A DNA stretch of 64,000 bases from Lucinisca nassula (GCA_963580285.1 OY757010.1:216734204-216798203), one strand, 5' to 3'; counted from the stretch's first letter, positions 1 through 11,717 are shown. The notes: generated by a model from the sequence alone, not told the origin. Translations and numbers: made by a program.

Positions 1-164
1 AAATTTTGCAGAAAACACAACCTGACACCCCTAAAACTCGAAATGGACCCCTGCTATATAATGAGGAAGATTACATTTGGTACAAAAAGGGTTTGTGAGT
101 GACATATTAACTATAGAGGCTCTTACACGAGATGCATTTGTCATTGCAATGACTACATCAAGAA

Positions 165-323
165 ATCACGCCTAAATAATCTGACCCCTTTGAAACCCAC
201 TTTTGTATAGTAAAACTGGAGTTTACAGGGGTAACACCTTATTTCTGCAGAAATAGGAAAATTATCATAAGTTTTCATCATAAAATTTCCGTTGTTTACA
301 ATGTATTTTTATAGGCGTGTTTT
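165..323 (+). repeat. Palindrome family B copy, core missing
   Basis: It starts with ATCACGCCTAAATAATCTGA and ends with TATAGGCGTGTTT, the two ends of family B seen complete at 39584-39863. The central hairpin (GAACCGCCTC...GAGGCGGTTC) has been lost, so the two half-elements meet near position 250. Confidence 0.7.
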
Positions 324-1572
324 TTTCTTTTTTTTTTTTTTTTTTTTTTGTTATGATGAGTGTGAGCCTTTTCTTTTAATTGTCTTTGAATCTAGTCTTT
401 AAGTATATAGAGGATCTTTTATGAGTGGTCATCGGTCATAGAAAGGACCATAAGTGTAAGTTTCTTTTCTATCATATGGCTATTTTTCTTTTAATTGTCT
501 ATAAATAAACCCAGCCAATAAAGCGTTCCGGGACAATGTCGGATCGCTTTCGGTCCGACGTTAGCTCGATGTTTAAATATAGTCTTAAAATGTAGTAAAC
601 AGTATTTTCTTTAAAGATATTACGTTAACACCGACGACGTGTAAATGTTTTGCGACGTTGAACAGTTTACATGTTTAGATGAAAAGCATGTCATCAAGTT
701 AACAAGTCCGAACACCCTTTATACTGTTCTCTATATAGGGAAAACTGGTTTTATGGTATATACATTATTTTACTAAATTCCGATCCAAGACAAAGTATTT
801 TTAATATTATTTTATTGATTTTGGGTTTAACGTCCCCGTCAGTACTGTATAGGTCATTTTGGAGACGTTGCTGCCAATTTTGATGGACTTTTACACGACA
901 TTGGGATGAAATGACTTCTCAAGCCCTGTCGCCGAATGAAACCAATAGGCTTTATAAGCATGGACGGTCCGCCTCGCACTGTTTTGGCTAGACAGACTTA
1001 GATCCTCTAAGCGGTTTACCCGTACTCGTGTGCTTTAGATTCGTCTCTAACGATCCCCTCCCCCCCCCACCCTACACACACACACGCGCAAAGAAGATGT
1101 AACTAATAATAGTAACCGAGATGGAAGAATGCACTATGCACAAGGGCGTGTTAGCGTAATGAGTGTCTTTCTAACACTGCTTATCAGACTGAGTCATATG
1201 AACATGTAATGATAAAATACAGATGTGATAAAGAACGTATTTCATAACTCCAAAACGGTTATTTTACTCATGAAAATATGTGATATTTTTCTTATTTATA
1301 CCCCAAACAGAGTGAGGCTGTTCTATCGAAAACCTATGTTTTTAGCAAATTTTTATCCATGTAAAGATCATTTTAAAGGGATACTAACTGCGCGGTCATG
1401 TATACACCCCTTAATAATTGTCATCTAGATTTATGATAGTATAAACATATTTTATTGCGTATTTCAAGCAAAGGGGTTGGGCCACAAGTTCTACCAACAT
1501 TAGTTACGGCCCTCCCCCTACAGATGTTTACAACAATATCCATACATGTGGTAATGGCAAACGATTGAGCAT
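324..1572. other. Stretch without a gene
   Basis: Holds a poly-T run (about 327-349), a SINE remnant (814-1050, listed separately) and a C/CA-rich simple stretch near 1057-1086. The short open frames here look random; no domain or splice-bounded exon was recognised. Confidence 0.6.
814..1050 (-). mobile_element. Molluscan SINE (GACGTTAAAC tail), degraded
   Basis: Reverse complement carries the 3' tail (GACGGGGACGTTAAACCC), the middle (CATTTCATCCCAATGTCG) and the CACACGAGTACGGGTAAACC block shared with copies at 10330-10634 and 57185-57477. A diverged copy without visible target duplication. Confidence 0.75.
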
Positions 1573-4377
1573 TTAAGTACATGAAAAACAAAACAAAACA
1601 AAACAAAAAAATAAAATAAAAACATGATGGCAAAATAATGTAAATAAGCAAAATAAGAAGGTATATAAAATAAAAGTATGAAGTGATGTCAGGCTGGCTG
1701 TGTGCGAGCAAGGCTTAATTACTAATGAATCTCTTTGTACCTTTAATAAATGCCTGTACAGCAGTAAAGAGAGTGATATTATATTTTCTAATGATAAATT
1801 ATCGTCACCCACCAAAAGAACATGAAGATTTAATGGATGGAGATGTCTAGTAGATCGGAAGAGTGTAACTCTTTCATTAGTATATTTTGAACATATGAAA
1901 AAGTAGTGTTCAGCATCCTCAATGTCATTGGAGCAACTACAACAAGGATTTGGCAGCAGGTGATTTGCGTAAAGATCAGAATTTAAGTTGCTGCAAAAGT
2001 TTCTAATTCTTGCATGTAAAACTGAAAGATAACGGTTGCCTACATTATAGTAAGATGGAACTTTTGGAGCGTTTTGCTGTTTTTTCAACTGGTATTTGAA
2101 ACTTGCAAGAGACGAAGAGTTACGTAGATCGATACTTTGAGAATTCCACGATGCTAGGGAAGACGGAATACATGATTTTCGTGAGATCTCAGTTCTACAG
2201 AAAGGGACTGTTATATCGTTTTGGTTTCTTAAAGCATAGGTATTATGTTCTCTAACTGACGGTGGAATTAAATCTGATATATAAGTAGGAACTAGGCCAT
2301 TTACAGACTTGTACATAAAGGTAAGTTTTTGCTGCCTGCGCCTTTCTGCCAATGTCACCCAGCCACATTCCCTATAGAGGTTTACAAGAGAAACAGATCT
2401 GGTCAAGCCAGTAACAATACGTGCGGCCTCATTTTGTATTTTTTGCAGAGAATTACAATCTTGAGCTGAACAACCATCCCATACAACACATGAGTATTCC
2501 ATTACCGGCAATAAATAAGATAAATAAATTTGGTTCAATGCAAGACGGGTGAAAGAAAACTTGAGTTTTCTCATTATGCCGATAATTTTCGATGCGCTGC
2601 TGATAATATTATCAATGTGATTATGCCATTGCCCATTGTTACTGAAAGTTAAACCGAGGTGTTTGTGTTCCGATACAAATTTTATGGCAGTCCCATTAAG
2701 AAAAAGTTCAGGATGAGATCCAATTTGTCTTAAAGTGAAAAGAATAGCTTCAATTTTAAGAGCGTTAAAATTGATAAGCCACTGTGAAGCCCAGCTTGCT
2801 AGAATCCGCAAATCGTGATTAATAATGCCTTCTATGTCATTAATAGAAGATGCAGAATAGTACAAAGAACTATCATCCGCAAATAATCTAGTCAGACTTA
2901 ATAGGGAGTCAGATATGTCGTTCACATAAACTAAAACGAGTAATGGACCAAGAACAGATCCTTGCGGTACTCCGGCATTTATCCTCCTTAAGCTTGATGA
3001 ACAGTTTTTTATAGTTACTTTTTGTTTTCTATTATTCAAATAATCACTAATCCATTCCAGTAAATCTCCTTCTATGCCTAACTGTTTTAATTTAAATATA
3101 AGCCCTTTATGCCAAACTCTGTCAAATGCCTTGGATACATCTAAGAAAACCATGCATGAATACTGATTATTGTCAAAAGTTTGACAGACATGTTGATATA
3201 TGTCTATTAGTTGAAACGTTGTGGAGTGATTAGGTAAAAAACCAGACTGATATTTATAAAGTAAATCATTCTCGTGTAAGAAATTGTAAATATGTTTAAA
3301 AGCTATTCTTTCTTGAAGTTTTCCTATATTGCTTAAAAGAGATACAGGCCTAAAGTTAGAAGGATCAGAGTTATCTCCTTTTTTGGGTAACGGTATAACA
3401 TTGGAGTATTTATAAATCTCAGCAAATTTGCCTTCTCTGAAAGATCTATTGAAAAGAATATTTAAGGGTATAGCTATTTCAGCTGCTACCGCTTTGAGCA
3501 TTTTATTGCTTATACCGTCTGGTCCCGTTGCCTTATTTGGATTCAGAATTCCGATAAGAGATGTAATTTCTTCAGGAGTGCATAATATAGTAGACAATCT
3601 ATTTTGGCATTTATATTCAAGGGGTGGCAAAGCCGTATTTTCATTATTAATAGTAGATATAGAGGTAAAATACTTGTTCAAAAGCTCTGCTTTTTCTTCA
3701 GATGAAAAGCAAAAGTCATTTTGGCCAGTAACAGAGAAAGAATTTAGAGGCGGAATTGTAGAAGAACTAGAATTACTCTTAACAAAGTGTCGTATAACCT
3801 TCCAAAATTTTTTTTTGTCATTTGTATGAAAGTCAGATAGAGAAAATTCCAAATTATTGTAGAATTGTTCTTTTGCATGCCGTTTCAGGTTATTGACTTT
3901 GTTTCGAAGTGCTTTATACTTTCTTAAGAGATTTGGACTGCCTGTTCGGTTAAATTTGCTTTTTAATCTATTTCTTTTTTTAGACATTCTTCTTATTTCT
4001 GAATCATACCATGGTTTGTCATCAGGTCTAATAAGGACATTTTTTGAAGGAATGCAAGAATTGACATATTCTAGAAAGATATTATTGAATTTAGCACAGG
4101 CTTCATCTAGTGTTCCCTCCCTTAGGCAGTCCCAGTCAAAGTTGGATAATTTTTGCCTTAATAATACAAAGTTTGCTTTTTTGTATAAGAAGATTAATCT
4201 ATTAAAAGCACCCTCTGTATCATACTGAAAAGGAATAGAGATATAAGTTGCTCTGTGATCGCTTATATTATCTGGGACCTCTAAAACCCCAGAATCAAGA
4301 AAAGGCAAGTCTTCAGAAATTATAATTGGATCTAAAATTGCTTGTTGACGTGTTGGTTCATTTATTACATTAGTCAT
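1573..4377 (-). pseudogene. LINE ORF2, end of endonuclease plus reverse transcriptase
   Basis: Continues the frame broken near 4391. The endonuclease SDH motif is at residues 39-41. The reverse transcriptase follows: ATGPDGIS (283-290), NFRPVSLLSNIGK (341-353), FLDVSKAFDRV (411-421) with the first catalytic Asp, PQGSVLGPL (471-479) and FADD (499-502) with the catalytic Asp pair intact. Near residue 845-867 a CCSC...H...C knuckle (NPCCSCSNDIEDAEHYFFIC) closes the protein, as in many CR1/jockey elements. Upstream partner is the frame at 4386-5123. A substitution in the usual FLVYINDI segment (LVLVYVNDI) is the only other oddity seen in the core. Would copy the element RNA at the nicked target in the nucleus. 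Confidence 0.85.
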
Positions 4378-4385
4378 AGAATTAA

Positions 4386-5123
4386 TTATACATCTTTTAA
4401 ATTGTGATAGTTGGGATTGAGAAGGTCTTCATTAAAATCTCTAACAATGACCAGGTTTTTGGAGTGCTCAAGTGCTTTCTCAATATTTAAGTTTAGATAA
4501 TTGAAAAATTGTGTATCAGCTGTAGAAGGACTATAAAACAAACCAATTAAATAATCTTCAGTTTTTACCTTAACTTCGATCCAAATAGATTCATTGCAAA
4601 ATATTTCAAGATCTGGTCTTCTGGTGTGTAATAAACTTGATTTGACATAAGCCAACACACCCCCTCCATGATTAGTTCTATCTTTCCTATAGGGTGTGCT
4701 GAAGGAATCTGAAAAAAGAAGCATGTCAGTAGCCACATTGGCATCTAGGTGTGTCTCAGTGAAGCATAGGATGTTAAAATCAAGGAAATTATCAACAATA
4801 TAGTCTATTTTATTCCTGATGCTTCTTATATTCAAGTGTAATATTGAAAGATCATAATTATTCTCAGGACCTGGATTGATTTCAATATCTCCAGCTTGAA
4901 TCAAAAGAAGCATTATTACAATAATGCTTTGGAAATTGCAGAAATTAGTTACTAGGAGTGAGTTAATATGGTAACAAGCGCAAGAAAACATCTTCTGAAA
5001 TACTCTGAGAAATACTGTTGCTAAAAATATATTAAGTGAGATTGTAAATGACAGCTTGCTACTGGTGATACAGTTCTGGAACTGGCTAATTGAGACCCTC
5101 CACTGGGTCAAAGATATACCCAT
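4386..5123 (-). pseudogene. LINE ORF2, 2A-like leader plus endonuclease part
   Basis: The 245-residue frame begins with a hydrophobic N-terminus (residues 1-77), then the 2A-like motif GDIEINPGP (78-86), then an AP-type endonuclease: LHLNIRSIRNK (95-105) with the metal-binding Asn98, FTETHLD (121-127) with Glu123, GGGVLAYV, and DFN (229-231). In this enzyme class DFN is usually preceded by Gly or Ser; here it is Arg228, a likely damaging change. The final SDH motif of the endonuclease is not in this frame but in the next one, so a one-base frameshift near 4391 splits the domain. The start is chosen because a TAA codon lies directly before this ATG. The protein would nick target DNA to prime reverse transcription. 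Confidence 0.8.
4866..4892 (-). other. 2A-like ribosome-skipping motif in LINE ORF2
   Basis: Encodes GDIEINPGP, matching the 2A consensus D-x-E-x-N-P-G-P, preceded by the usual hydrophobic run MLLLIQA. Known 2A peptides release the upstream peptide between the last Gly and Pro, which here would free an 85-residue hydrophobic leader from the endonuclease-RT protein. Activity is inferred from the motif only. Confidence 0.75.
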
Positions 5124-5464
5124 TTACATTGAGCAGTTTAATACCTCAGTGTGTGGATCCCAATTGTCCATCCCAGAACTGCAAAATTCACAAAGCCAAC
5201 CTGACGATTGATAAACTGAAATGATATAAATAAGATGGAAATAAATAAGAATGTAACAAAATAACACAAAAACCATCATGAATAAGGCTATAAACTTTGG
5301 AAGCTACTGTAGAAAGTATGGATGATATTCAGATATACTAGTAAGACACAATCCTATCAAGGATCCAAACCGGTTTTTTAGGACAACAATACAGGAGAAT
5401 ATTTGGGATTTGCATTTACATCCCAGTGTTGTGACTAAGTGCAGTTGGGGGTACTGGCTCAGAA

Positions 5465-5545
5465 ATGGCAAACAGTGAAGACCCCGATGAGATGCTGCTT
5501 CTTGCAGCAGCTCATCCCGATCTACACCGCTTGCTCAGGCTGAAT
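5465..5545. repeat. Short fold-back repeat (AACAGTG type)
   Basis: Reads GCAAACAGTGAAGACCCCGA, then a small hairpin (CTGCTTCTTGCAGCAG), then CATCCCGATCTACACCGCTTGC: an imperfect inverted repeat of about 30-bp arms. Related copies at 5858-5930, 7822-7885, 9918-9985 and 42728-42797. Confidence 0.6.
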
Positions 5546-5857
5546 ACACAGAAAAAACATGACAAAGAATGGTCAACTCCTGCACATCTAAGGATTATTA
5601 TGAGTAGTGCTTTTGGCAAAAACAGACAGACAGACGAACAGATAGATAGAAGAGGAAGAAGTAGAAGAAGAAGAAATGTGGAGTTGGCTAATCAGTGCTG
5701 AAATGATAATCGACCATCAGTCTTGCCATTGCGATCAATAATCGATTAGTAATCACTGGAGATATGGTCATAATTTTAACCTGTCTGGCTTTCTATCTTA
5801 AACATGACTCTTACCATATATTGAATTTCACTGTAAGGTTTTGCACAGACAGGCCGG

Positions 5858-5930
5858 AGCAAACAGTGTAGACCCAGACGAGACGCCACAGACTGCAGCG
5901 TCTCACCAGAGTCTGCACTGTTTGTCACTC
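5858..5930. repeat. Short fold-back repeat (AACAGTG type)
   Basis: GCAAACAGTGTAGACCCAGA...TCTGCACTGTTTG with GACGCCACAG/CTGCAGCGTC near the centre; the same fold-back family as 9918-9985. Confidence 0.65.
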
Positions 5931-7118
5931 ATCCAGCTATTTAAGGAACATCTTTGGCTGGTAAATTCTACTAAAAAAAAAAAAATAAATAAATAGATAA
6001 AGAAAAATTGTATTGCGAAAAATCAGTATCAATAATCGTATTTCTTGAATGTATCGATCAATTAATCACTTATCCGATTAATCGTGGCAGCCGTAAAGAA
6101 ATGCAGTAACTTTACTGAAGGGGCAATTTATAAACCACATTTGGTCAGACATTGAACCCACTCCGTAGATGTCCTCAGATGCCAAGTTCAAGTACCTTAC
6201 CGAAACGAAAATATAAGGTATCTGAAACAAAGGCGAGGACCCAATCTGCATCTGTGTCCCATCTCCAACACTTGATTATCAAATTAACAAATACTTTATG
6301 ATTCCTAAAGCATCACAGCCGAGCTTGGAAGAGTAATGAAGGTAATTCTTAAGTATCTCCGTAAAAGCCATGACACAGGCACCTATCAGAATTGCCTCGT
6401 CGAGGCAATTCCAAAGAGTACCCGCAACATGCTATAGCCAAAACACACGTACAAAATTACAATAATAAAATAAAAAAAATAAAAAAAAAAGTAGTACGTT
6501 GGCTTTCATCTCTCCCATCTGGGATCAAGAAGCTCAAATGATAACCCAAGATATAGATATAATCCAACTGCTTTTCAAGTGTCAATAGAGACCCGGGTGC
6601 AGAGGGTGGGCACAATGCCCGACTCATGAAAAATGGTCGGTAGGGACAGAAAATGTTAGCAAATAGCTGAAACTATAAAGTATGCATAAAACATTCGGGT
6701 ACATACCTTCGAAAAGTAAAAAAAAAACATAAATAAAGCAACTCGCATAGAGAACAACAACAAAAAAAAAACACGCCAAAAATATAACAGTTCAACACAG
6801 TAAGCAGTAACATCGAGCGTTAATAAAGCGAGCAGTAATAGTATAGGCGAAGCATAGTATTGATTGTACAAGTGTATAAAGAGGATTAGGACATATATCT
6901 AGGCTTTATGTATAAATCTATCTAGTTTCATAAAGAAAGTGCCATTCAACTATGTATCCCCATAATAATTATAGCGGCCAACTGCGATAAAATTTAACGC
7001 TCGATGCTAATGCTCGCTGACTTGAATGAGCTCTTTTCAATGTCAGATACATGCCATGTTTGATATTTCATGAATGAGATGAAAGCGTCCAGCTACCATG
7101 AGATTTTCCACTGTCAAT

Positions 7119-7577
7119 TAGATTGGTTCCCCTTCGTTATTACCTCCCCTTCGGTACGCACATAACGATAGGTAGCGAGTAAATTGATTTGAGGTAGAGA
7201 ATCCTACTCTTACCACTGCGCATGCCTACAAGAGCGCGTCTGTTAATTTAAATTCTGCAGAAGTGGGCCAGCTGATTGTGTATTACTCATTGTAAACTGT
7301 ATCTGCGAGTGTTAAAAAAGATACATATTTCAAGATAATGATAAGAATGTCACTAGTCTTTGTAAAATAAATTATTATAAATTATTTCAGTATACTAAGT
7401 ATCGATCTTATTGTTTCATCAGGTATGACTGACACAGCAGTTAACCTTGTTGAACTCGGGTATTTCCAATACCGCGTCAGTGCTTATGCTATAAATAGAT
7501 GTAATGGCTTCTGCTAGCTACCAATCGTTATGTTGTAGCCACCTAGCGGAGACATTTACGACAAGGGAACCAATCTA
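7119..7577. mobile_element. MULE-like MITE with 9-bp target duplication
   Basis: Begins TAGATTGGTTCCC and ends GGGAACCAATCTA, exact inverted termini of 13 bp. Both sides carry the direct repeat ACTGTCAAT (7110-7118 and 7578-7586). A 9-bp duplication with short TIRs and no coding capacity fits a non-autonomous Mutator-like element; the superfamily is inference. Confidence 0.75.
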
Positions 7578-7819
7578 ACTGTCAATAACAAGATCTGAGG
7601 ATATTCGCCGAAGCAGTCCGAATCAAATGACCTCGTCAGACTAAAAATAGCTAATTTGACAGCACAATTGTAAACAATAACACGTGTTCATAGTAAGAAA
7701 AACACTACGGGCAAAATTAGTTTTTATCTTGCTGAATATTCAAGTCAGCCGCACCCATTTGTAATTTTCAACCAATCAGGTTACTTTATGTTTAATTTAT
7801 ATTAACAAACTAAATGTCA

Positions 7820-7985
7820 AACAGTGAGGCTCCTGATCAGATGGCTTCTTAAAAAGCCATCTGATCTGGATCTACACTGTTTGCAAGTCCCACAAAATTG
7901 GAAGCAACGTCTCCAAAATGACCTTTACAGTGTTGACGGGGACGTTAAACCTCAAATCAAACAAAACAAACAAACAAACACTGTT
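7820..7985 (+). mobile_element. Fold-back repeat joined to SINE tail
   Basis: A fold-back hairpin (AACAGTGAGGC...CTACACTGTTTGC, 7822-7885, with GATGGCTTCTTAAAAAGCCATC in the loop region) runs directly into a SINE 3' part (AGTCCCACAAAATTGGAAGC ... GACGGGGACGTTAAACCTC) ending in (CAAA)n. The SINE head is absent, so one element replaced or inserted into the other. Confidence 0.7.
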
Positions 7986-8049
7986 TGCAAAAGGAGGGTT
8001 TATCTTGCTTGAATAACAAGATAAGGGTAGTTAGCAAAAGTTGTATTGT

Positions 8050-9205
8050 CTAGACAACCATAGGTTCTGCAGACTCTAAATTAACTGTTCTCACATCGGC
8101 TATTTCAACACCCAGTTTCACGGGAATACTGTCTCTGGGCGAAATATAAATGGGGTCGCCGGTAGCATCTTTCTTGACGAGTACCCGACCATTACTTGTC
8201 CAAAAGCTGTCTATCTTGTTTCCCTTTTTTAAGGACAGAAGCTGCTTCACCATGGAATGGTTATGACTAGTCAAGTCCTCGGTGATGAATATCTTAGACT
8301 GATTGCCTTTTAGATTAGCTTTAGCTGCAAATACACGCTTTTTATCTTGATAATTGACAAATTTTACAATAATTTGGTTTTGGTCGACCACCTATCGACT
8401 TGCCCACGGGATGGCAGCGTTCGATATCGCGGTTTCGAAGGGGTCCAGCGTCCATAAGAACCTTTTCGTTTAGAAACTGAGTGACAACGTCAGTTAGCTG
8501 ATCTTCACTTTTGGGAATCGTGGGAGGACTAAAGTTGTTCAAACGAATTGAATTCCTCCGACCATACTGCTCCAGGTCGTTCAGTTCAAGCTTAACCGAG
8601 TCTAACTCCAACGTTAGGTAATCAACTTGCATCTCCAGCTGATCTATCGTATCTAATTTCGACTCGAATATAGTAGACTTTTCTGCGATTGTCTTCTCTT
8701 GCTCAGAAATTATTTTTCCCTGAGTTTCGATGAGCTTATTCTGCTTTTCGATAACCTGAGTCTGTTTAGTAACTGATTCTTGTAGTTTTTTATTTGACTC
8801 CAGCATTTGATTCACAACCTTGGTCTGCACTGAGCTAACGGCTGCTTCGACTGTTGCAGCAACTGATGTCTCTATTGTCTTCATTATCAATGGGCTCATC
8901 ATATCGTACAGTAATGGCGTTATCGATTTCGCAAACGTCGTGTCACTAAAAGTCATTTTCACCATATCAGAAAAAGCTACTGCACTCGGACTACCTTTTC
9001 TATCTTTTATTGTACCAGTTTTCAACATGTCTGGCATTGAATTTTGCCTTCTCAACGATCTCCGTTCCGAGGCTATTGTTGCCCCAACGTCAGCTGACAT
9101 CTTTTTTACTTCAAATTTACTCAAAGGAGAGCCCTTTCGTTTCGTACCTCCCTCCTCATCTGCTTCAACCACGGCCTCTGTAGCTCCAAGCCCTGAATCT
9201 GACAT
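8050..9205 (-). pseudogene. LINE ORF1-like RNA-binding protein, one frameshift
   Basis: Two overlapping minus-strand frames (8342-9205 and 8050-8391) form one gene split by a one-base insertion near 8370, where the upstream frame reads GRPKPNYCKI while the next frame continues as IIVKFVNYQDKK. Residues about 120-215 of the first frame are a heptad-rich coiled coil (repeated KQ, EKQNKLIETQGK). It is followed by DLEQYGRRNSIRLNN, the hallmark entry into the RRM-like domain of L1-type ORF1 proteins, and the second frame holds the C-terminal domain with FVNYQDKKRVF. In LINEs such proteins coat element RNA as trimers. No endonuclease or RT follows on the minus strand, so this is either an isolated ORF1 remnant or a non-autonomous element. 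Intact apart from the frameshift. Confidence 0.75.
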
Positions 9206-9544
9206 TTTTGAGTCAGGTCAGGATAAGATGTTAATGTTTTGTTTATTTCTCAGGTGAAAACACAGGTGAGTTTATGTTCATGTAACAAAGGTAAGACATA
9301 CCTACACAATTGTGTACATGTACAACTACACAATCGCAAGTCAGTTACTCACAAATATCACAATATTCCGAAAATAATGTCTTTAAAACACCACATCAAC
9401 TCTGCGCCCATATTTACACAATTATGACTTCCATAAACCACAGAACTTCCAAAGTTTATAGAGAGACACAAATCACCTCCTTACGTGGCCATTACCCATG
9501 ATTCACCGATTTATGATAGAATTCTAATGGGCCTAAAGATCCCC

Positions 9545-9765
9545 CATATAATAAAAAAATAATAATAATAATCGACCTTATATACAGAGAAAGGGTAACC
9601 CCCTCGTTTTCCTTTTCCTGGGTAAAACCAGTACTTATCAATGTGGATAAAGTCTCTTGATCAAGGAAACAACACTTGATGATTTTGGGGATCAAACCGA
9701 GTACCTCTTGATCACGATTCTGATGCTTTACCACTGCACCACAGCGCTCCACTGGACCACCTGTG
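9545..9765 (-). mobile_element. tRNA-derived SINE with ATT tail
   Basis: On the minus strand a tRNA-like head has an A box (TGGTGCAGTGGTAAAG) and a B box (GGTTTGATCCC), then an unrelated body and an (ATT)n tail at plus-strand 9548-9575. A second tRNA-like segment (GGCTCAGTGGATAGA) sits just upstream at 9770-9830, suggesting a dimeric or adjacent SINE. Confidence 0.65.
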
Positions 9766-9917
9766 CAGTCAACTCAGAACCTTTCAGATCACATTGTCTA
9801 TCCACTGAGCCATCATGTAAAGCTAGAGAAAACTTACCAAGCCTATGTTCGATCTACCATTTTATCTAATAACTTCTCTGTAACCTATATTTGCGCAGCA
9901 GCCCTTTTAAGGACATT

Positions 9918-9985
9918 GACAAACATGTAGATCCAGATCAGACGCCGCGTCCTGTGGCGTCTGATCTGGATCTACAGTGTTTGCT
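9918..9985. repeat. Short fold-back repeat
   Basis: AGATCCAGATCAGACGCC...GGCGTCTGATCTGGATCT: arms of at least 18 bp with a short loop (GCGTCCTGT), ending CAGTGTTTGC. The cleanest member of this fold-back family in the window. Confidence 0.75.
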
Positions 9986-10329
9986 TAAAGTATCTGCTTT
10001 TTTTTATAAAAAACTTACTACACACAAAACAAACCTGACACCTATAATTGGTAATGGACCATTCCAAACTCATTAAGCGGAAGAACGATAACGTCATGTA
10101 AAAAAACGACAACACATGTAATAACACATGGTTACTGGCGCGTAACGTCATGGTGCCGTCCTTGACAACCTTGTGTTTTCTACTTAGTTGGGCGGTTAAA
10201 CCCGATATGACAAACATAATCTTACACTCGCCTAAGGCTCGTTTCAAACATTTCATATGGATTGACCACTCATTTCGTATGAAATTTAAGAAATTAAGGC
10301 CCGTTTCATAAATTTCATATGAAATGACC

Positions 10330-10634
10330 TTGACCCCGCCCATCGGGGCTTGGAGAAATAGATGTTGCTGCACGGTGTTTCCATGCAAACGTGAAACTGA
10401 CCACACACGAGTACTGGTAAACCGCTTAGAAGGACTAAGCCTACCCAGGCAGAGTGGTGTGAGTCAGACTGTCCAGTGCATATAACTGAGCCTTTTGATT
10501 TCATTTGGCGACAGGGCTTGAGATGTCATTTCATCTCAATGTCGGATAAAAGTCCCACAGAATTGGAAGCAGCGTCTCAAAAATGACCTAGATAGTGTTG
10601 ACGGAGACGTTAAACCTCAAATCAAACAAACAAG
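10330..10634 (+). mobile_element. Molluscan SINE (GACGTTAAAC tail)
   Basis: Full-length copy: 5' GACCCCGCCCATCGGGGCTT, middle CACACGAGTACTGGTAAACC, and 3' GACGGAGACGTTAAACCTC followed by (CAAA)n. It lies immediately 3' of the GABA-B exon at 10682, inside the first intron of that minus-strand gene. Confidence 0.85.
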
Positions 10635-10681
10635 CATATGAACTGACCACTTGTGTAAGATCCTATTTGTTTACACTTTAC

Positions 10682-10921
10682 CTTGCTGTCTGCCCAGGTG
10701 TATGTGACATTATAACCATCAAGAAGTCCAGCTCGTTCATTTACATGTCTCACAGCCATCAATGTAGCAGGTAGACAGGCTCCACCAATTGGCCAACCTG
10801 TACCAGTCATTGGTAGGAAACCCTGCAAGTGTATCTCTCTAAGCTCCGTATTCACCATACAAAACAACCATGATGCGAAGATGAACTGCACCTGTCGACG
10901 CGGTAACCATGCCATGTTCAC
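10682..10921 (-). CDS. GABA-B-like receptor (class C GPCR), first coding exon
   Basis: An 80-codon exon, phase 0, that starts at ATG (10919-10921) and ends at ...WADSK directly before a GTAAAG donor (10681-10676 on the minus strand). Residues 1-26 hold a hydrophobic secretion signal (VQFIFASWLFCMV). The rest, LREIHLQGFLPM...GWP.GGACLPATLMAV, is the first strand-helix unit of the periplasmic-binding-protein-like ligand domain; the family's vertebrate members have LFPMSGGWPGG.AC.PA at the same place. It is almost the same as the first exon at 32311-32535 apart from the signal peptide, so the two genes are paralogues pointing away from each other. Protein would be a neuronal plasma-membrane receptor; whether it binds GABA is not shown. 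An in-frame second ATG lies two codons in. Later exons are not found between 1 and 10681. Confidence 0.85.
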
Positions 10922-11717
10922 TATTGTTTGGACAAAGTCACAGGAACATATGAATCCGTTTGGTGTTGAAACCCACTGTTACAATGTTTTTAGACTAAAT
11001 AGAAAACGTAAATCATTATGTTCCAAAGACTGCATATTACGAGGGTTATTCATGAAGTTCAGTCCTTCGGGCTACATTTGTATTTCGTGGCGTTCAACTA
11101 CCGATAATATGTTGAGACAATATCAGAAACTGCCTCAAAGCAATTAGTGGTAAGACTCAATTGATTAGTGTCTTTAAGATATTCCGTTTGCCCTGTTTAC
11201 GACCTAGTTCTAATAATAATTACTAACCCTTTCAGTCCTGCAAATCGATACAGATACAGAGTAGACTTCGATGATAAGGTTTTACACTATTTCCCAACTA
11301 CATCGTCGTCGATATGATGCGCGTCTCACACGCAATCACGGTTAAGTCGGGCTGATTGATATGTGGTGAGCCTCGTGCTGAAGGAGGTACGCGGGGGTGT
11401 TCTTTTTAAGTCCTACTATTCTCTGACTATATAGGGCCGTGTACCCACGGACTGACCTCATTTGGTCAGTTTATATCGACGAGGTAGCACGACAAGCAGC
11501 TTTTGCAAAATGTACAAAATCAGTGAAAGAGCAGTGATCCCGTATTCGCATAATAAAGGTTTAACATCTATTGATATCCATAATGACATGGTACCAACGC
11601 TAGGGGAAGATGCCCGTCAAAGGGTGGGTGACGGAATTTAAGCGCGGGAGACAGAGCCTTGAGGATGACCCCCGACTATGAAGGCATATCAATGTTGCAA
11701 TATTTGGCATCATGACA
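10922..11717. other. Stretch without a gene (upstream of minus-strand receptor)
   Basis: Upstream side of the minus-strand GABA-B-like gene. No TATA-plus-initiator arrangement or CpG-rich block could be singled out. Open frames here carry no recognised domain. Confidence 0.5.

Larger units (their letters stand above)
1573..5123 (-). mobile_element. CR1-like non-LTR retrotransposon (LINE), nearly full ORF2
   Basis: A minus-strand LINE with an N-terminal 2A-like motif, an apurinic/apyrimidinic-type endonuclease, a reverse transcriptase and a C-terminal Cys/His knuckle. The reading frame is broken once near 4391, between the central part and the end of the endonuclease domain. An A-rich 3' end (T/A-rich tract 1580-1640 on the plus strand) lies where the element should end. 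I see no separate ORF1 upstream of 5123, so the copy may be 5' truncated. The jockey/CR1/L2 assignment rests on motif style; CR1-like is the best guess because elements of that group are known to carry 2A-like sequences. Confidence 0.85.
5124..7109. other. Stretch without a gene; fold-back repeats
   Basis: Contains two short fold-back repeats of the AACAGTG...CACTGTT type (5465-5545 and 5858-5930), A-rich runs (5970-6005, 6465-6492) and otherwise unremarkable AT-rich sequence. No coding exon recognised. Confidence 0.55.
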
